Source of the DNA: Phycisphaerales bacterium UBA1845
GTDB taxonomy: Bacteria > Planctomycetota > Phycisphaerae > UBA1845
Assembly: GCA_002338715.1 (NCBI GenBank)
Contig: DDIR01000041.1
Span: 1 to 45,358, forward strand
DNA length: 45,358 nucleotides
Direction: 5' to 3'
The notes under the pieces were generated by a model. The model had not been told where the DNA came from. It saw nothing but the letters and a program-made list of their open reading frames with translations, and searched no databases. Within the stretch, counting starts at the first letter, position 1. The number at the start of each line of letters is the position of its first letter. Positions 42,901 to 45,358 of this stretch are shown here, piece after piece. A program made the translations under genes and the position numbers.

Positions 42901-45358
42901 TGGCGTTGATGAAAATCGTATTGTACGACACGCCATAAAGATGGATCTGCGCACCGCCCGTCAGCGGCACTTCGACCGTTCCCGCGTCCGAGAGCACAAC
43001 CGAGTTTCCACCCGCGGGATTCGTTGGCAGCACCAGCGTTTCAAACGTACACGAGCTGTAGAAATCGACACTGCCATTCGGTGCGTACAGAATCGCACTG
43101 TTGGTCAGGTCAAAATCGGCGAGGAAGTCTTCGGTGAAGTAATCGGGAATCTCAGGCGTGGTGAAGCTGTAACACGCCGCACCGTTGGTATCGAATGCGG
43201 TGTTGACGGCTGGGTCGGTCGCTTGAATACCATAGAAATACGTCGTGTCGTCCTGAAGTTCGGTCAGGTCGATGCTGTGTGACGTGACGAATCCGGAGGC
43301 AGCCGCTTCGGTCGGCAGATCGTTGCAATCGGTACCGAAACGTACCACGCCCAGCGCCGGTTCATCCGTATCGAAGATAACCGTCGCACTTCTCGGATCA
43401 ACATTGATCGCCGACACGCCGCTGACCACGGGAGCGGTGCAATCAATACCAACGGATTCTTCAACGAGCACGTTGGTGTTGCCAAAACCATCGTCGGCAT
43501 CGAGATAGCTCGCAGTGATCGAATCGCCTTCGTTGATGTGCAGCGTGCCAACCGCATCCGTCGTTGCCAATCCGATCGTGCCGACAAACAGCGCCGATTG
43601 CGGCGACGTTTCCGTCAGCGTGATCGTTTCACCGCCCGGTTCCGTGTCCGACACCACGGTGATATTGATCGACTCGATGGCCAGGTCGTTCTGATTCAAG
43701 TCGCAGTCGTTGACCGAAACCGCCGCGATGCTCGCGCAGTTGTAGGCGTCCTGATCAAATCGAATCACGCCTTGCGGGCTACAGTTGATCAGCAACGGTT
43801 CTGCCGCCAACGAGAACGATTGCGGCCCCTGTGGCACGTTGAACCCCGTGATCTGAACAAAGTATTCTCCGGGCGGCGGCGCATCGATCACGACCTGCTC
43901 GATGTTGTTGACGTGATCGGCCTGCGTGCGAATCGCCGGATCGCCAGGGACAGCCGGGTTAAGCGTCCACGGCATAAACGCGTTGCTGTTCGCATCGAGC
44001 ACGCGCAAATCCAAATCGTTCACCAACACCGGATTAACCGCCGGCGTACCCGGTACGTCGTCCCACGCCAATGTCACCTTCAACTGCGTGTCCAGGGCTC
44101 CGACAACAACCAGCACCTGCACAACCTGATCCTGCTCAACTTCCGATTCGAGGAAATTGCCAGCCCGCATCAATTCAATCGCCGGGATCACACGCACCGA
44201 ACCGTACCCCGTTCGATAGTCCGGACCAGGATTTTCAATATCGACAGCCGTCTGCGCCAGAACGGCCTTCAGCGTCGAGTTGCGAAAATCCGGTTCGCCC
44301 GGATAGTTCGCCCGAAAATCCTCGATGATCAGCGCGCTCATGCCGCACACCGTTGGCGAGGCCATCGACGTTCCACACTTGGTGGTGTAATTCCCACTGC
44401 TCGAACACGACGTCACACCGCCATCACCACCCGTTTGACATCCCGGTGCGGCGAAGTCGGGCTTCATTCGACCGTCATCGGTCGGCCCCCACCCGGTGAA
44501 ACTGGTGACGGAGTCGTCGTTGCTGTTCAACGCACCAATCGAGAGGTGATTTTTTGCACCAGCCGGCGGTGCGATTGTGTTGTAGGTTGCACCGCAACTG
44601 CCGTTGCCGCGTTCATTACCCGCCGCCCAGACAATGCGAAACGGCGCCCCGAGGCTGCCGCGTACGATCGCGTCGATCAATGCCGACGTGGCGTTGTAGT
44701 CGCCTTCCCACGAACACGGGAAGCCGTTGGGCGCGACGTTGGTGCCGATGGAGTTGTTGGAAATGTCGACGCCATAGACGTTGATGGCTTCGTTGTAGTC
44801 GGCTTCCAGGTCGCCCGGGTTTGTATAGAGGAAACCCGCTTCGAGCGGGCCGCCAGTTTCGAATCCGTACGACTGTATCGTAACGCCCGGCGCCATTCCA
44901 CGATTCACGCCCGCGCTCAGCGCCCCGTCACCACCGATGGTGCCCGCAACGTGCGTCGAGTGATCCGACAAACCGGACGAATCGCGAGCAGTCAGTCGCC
45001 CGCCAAAGTCCACATGCGTCGCCAACGCAACACCCCCGTCATACACCAACACGTTGACGCCCGTTCCGTCGAGGTTGTATGGCGAAGCTTGAGCCACGTC
45101 CGAACCGGTTCGGGCGCGGTTGCTGTCGTTGACGGCGGAAAGCCTGGGCAATGGTGGTTCGATGTATTGCACGGCGTCCTCGTCAGCCAACAACGCGATT
45201 TGGGAATATGGAAGCTCAACGAGGTAGCCGTTGATGCTGCGCATGGTCCCGCGAATCACCGCGCCATGTCGCTGAAGTACGTCGACAGCCGCCAGATCAA
45301 GATTGACGTCCGGATGAAACATCACGTAGGCGGCTACGAGTACCCGATCGGCTTCGTT
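39923..45358 (-). CDS. Giant secreted subtilisin-like (S8) protease with modular tail (5' end outside window)
   Basis: The frame stays open to the window edge (45358) without a start or signal peptide, so the 5' end is missing; over 1800 residues are visible. The sequence opens with a prodomain piece, then the S8 domain. It has Asp (codon 45038-45040, VYDGG), His (44951-44953, STHVAGT), oxyanion Asn (AAGNERGNG) and Ser (44366-44368, GTSMASP). A P/PPC-like domain, a Ca-rich region and a fibronectin III-like domain (~43440-43140) follow. Then three Ig/cadherin-like domains (~42535-42210, 41710-41425, 40940-40640) alternate with jelly-roll modules (~42205-41715, 41420-40945, 40620-40135). The last ~70 residues are dockerin-like. 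The final jelly-roll matches the carboxypeptidase at 37523. It is probably a surface or secreted endopeptidase. Confidence 0.95.
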   Translation of the reverse strand, partial: NEADRVLVAAYVMFHPDVNLDLAAVDVLQRHGAVIRGTMRSINGYLVELPYSQIALLADEDAVQYIEPPLPRLSAVNDSNRARTGSDVAQASPYNLDGTGVNVLVYDGGVALATHVDFGGRLTARDSSGLSDHSTHVAGTIGGDGALSAGVNRGMAPGVTIQSYGFETGGPLEAGFLYTNPGDLEADYNEAINVYGVDISNNSIGTNVAPNGFPCSWEGDYNATSALIDAIVRGSLGAPFRIVWAAGNERGNGSCGATYNTIAPPAGAKNHLSIGALNSNDDSVTSFTGWGPTDDGRMKPDFAAPGCQTGGDGGVTSCSSSGNYTTKCGTSMASPTVCGMSALIIEDFRANYPGEPDFRNSTLKAVLAQTAVDIENPGPDYRTGYGSVRVIPAIELMRAGNFLESEVEQDQVVQVLVVVGALDTQLKVTLAWDDVPGTPAVNPVLVNDLDLRVLDANSNAFMPWTLNPAVPGDPAIRTQADHVNNIEQVVIDAPPPGEYFVQITGFNVPQGPQSFSLAAEPLLINCSPQGVIRFDQDAYNCASIAAVSVNDCDLNQNDLAIESINITVVSDTEPGGETITLTETSPQSALFVGTIGLATTDAVGTLHINEGDSITASYLDADDGFGNTNVLVEESVGIDCTAPVVSGVSAINVDPRSATVIFDTDEPALGVVRFGTDCNDLPTEAAASGFVTSHSIDLTELQDDTTYFYGIQATDPAVNTAFDTNGAACYSFTTPEIPDYFTEDFLADFDLTNSAILYAPNGSVDFYSSCTFETLVLPTNPAGGNSVVLSDAGTVEVPLTGGAQIHLYGVSYNTIFINANGNLTFDAGDSDTTETFEDHFDQPRVSLLFDDLDPSEGGSVSYKQLADRFVVTWLNVSEDGANNDNTFQVELYYDGRIQLAWLGVAANDGIVGLSAGLGVPVDFFESDLSNVSDCGPRAPSAAGRTVVVGEDRTADIELLASDDGEPLVPGMLSYIVTSLPVYELRDAGDNHLIAPGDLPYALVGGGNALTYTPTNGFIGIDAFNFKANDGGSPPDAGDSNIATVTIQVDPVLQVPIYDPFPTTEFDLGVWSLVSHATIDEDGINEPSIPYSARLNGSPAGGDELRTHLVDLSGLSNARMVYWFERTGEGESPDSGENLRVDYFDQNGTWQPLREYAGDGDDMTSFQREDVLLPASALHDSFRARFRTTGTGSQSNIDDWFIDNVSVTIGDAPFANPAVVEVRQDDVTDIALEGLDPNLDVLSYVIVSLPSNGTLSDPNGGVIDSNGLPYTLVGNQNIVRYQRNGLFLGADSFTFKVNDGTYDSFVASITVDVQPLIELPFEDTFPDFVFNPLNWGDILGASIDGTGINEPSPPNAARLNGNSTAGDAITSFPINLEGYTGIRLRYAWERTGGGNSPEAGDDLFVEYFDTNGAWQVLAQHLGDGPDMTDFEVADELLPTESLHGNFQLRFRVSSNSGDDWFVDDVLVYHPDAPTATSQKVLVRRFGWAEMSLMASDPNEDALDFVIYSLPSHGELYDLGDLSLITEESLPYVLVGGGNEVLYAPPLGFEGSDQLTFRANDGALESTLGTISLQVGGELPVFSFPMDVDPGWATEGLWAFGVPQGIDFDPVSGVTGTNVYGYNLAGKYESNLPPTHLTTTPLDLSIVENAELRFERWLGVESSFFDHAAIELSINGVDWNVIWEHTVVAGIFDRAWVPQTIDIASLADHESAVQIRWVMGETDGSGEFEGWSIDDVEIFGDVIASLGDIDTDGDVDNADMRAFAACLAGPNSTPTPPAPMAAINCLNAFDFDMDGDVDLTDFAEFAKVFTGPS

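Noticed and set aside
42038..43282. A 414-codon open frame antisense to the giant protease
   Set aside because: It lies wholly within the strong S8 protease gene, has no domain or ribosome site, and reads as an Arg/Val-rich shadow of the coding strand.

Overview
The window looks like a chromosomal segment of a planctomycete, probably in or near the Phycisphaerae. I infer this from gene content rather than a marker gene. Typical signs are secreted PQQ-type beta-propellers with a WPQW(R/G)GP motif, a Ser/Thr kinase fused to TPR-like repeats, a zinc-ribbon/TPR protein starting MPYVVNGIGTWYWGK, and several large exported proteins ending in a dockerin-like EF-hand module with a conserved C..GP insert. 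Base composition is moderately GC-rich. There is one tRNA, and no rRNA, CRISPR, phage or insertion sequence.

Region 1 (1-13.2 kb): after the 3' end of a surface beta-propeller protein comes what looks like a light/oxidative-stress island. A two-domain fasciclin protein faces an ECF sigma factor, an RskA-type anti-sigma factor and a cobalamin-binding protein. The cobalamin protein carries the W-x9-EH and DxHxxG signatures of B12 photoreceptors (CarH/LitR) but has no DNA-binding domain. Downstream lie a PQQ-like protein, a Blc-type lipocalin, an NmrA-like SDR fused to DUF2867, an opposing PQQ-like protein, an SRPBCC protein and a class I photolyase. Lipocalin, SDR-DUF2867, SRPBCC and photolyase genes recur in light- or singlet-oxygen-induced regulons elsewhere. 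The arrangement suggests that B12-sensed light controls a SigK/RskA-like switch, with fasciclin and photolyase genes as candidate targets. This is the best candidate for an undescribed system in the window.

Region 2 (13.2-17.4 kb): a dRS3-like palindrome, an exported protein with three Kazal domains, a beta-helix surface protein and tRNA-Gly(TCC).

Region 3 (17.9-23.4 kb): a phosphorelay island. It has a CHASE-PAS-PAS hybrid histidine kinase, a PilZ-REC protein with an HPt-like tail that lacks the phospho-acceptor histidine, and a separate intact HPt protein. A second PilZ protein of the same subfamily lies at 36.4 kb.

Region 4 (24.1-45.4 kb): mainly secretome and signalling. It holds an endonuclease I-type exonuclease/endonuclease with dockerin-like tail, a lipoprotein with a Gly/Asp/Ser linker, a Ser/Thr kinase-TPR protein preceded by a 21-bp tandem repeat, a small exported protein, a zinc-ribbon/TPR membrane protein, a PilZ protein, an M14 carboxypeptidase and a giant subtilisin-like protease. 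The last two converge on a bidirectional terminator and share a homologous C-terminal module. Several gaps of 0.3-1.1 kb carry no convincing gene.
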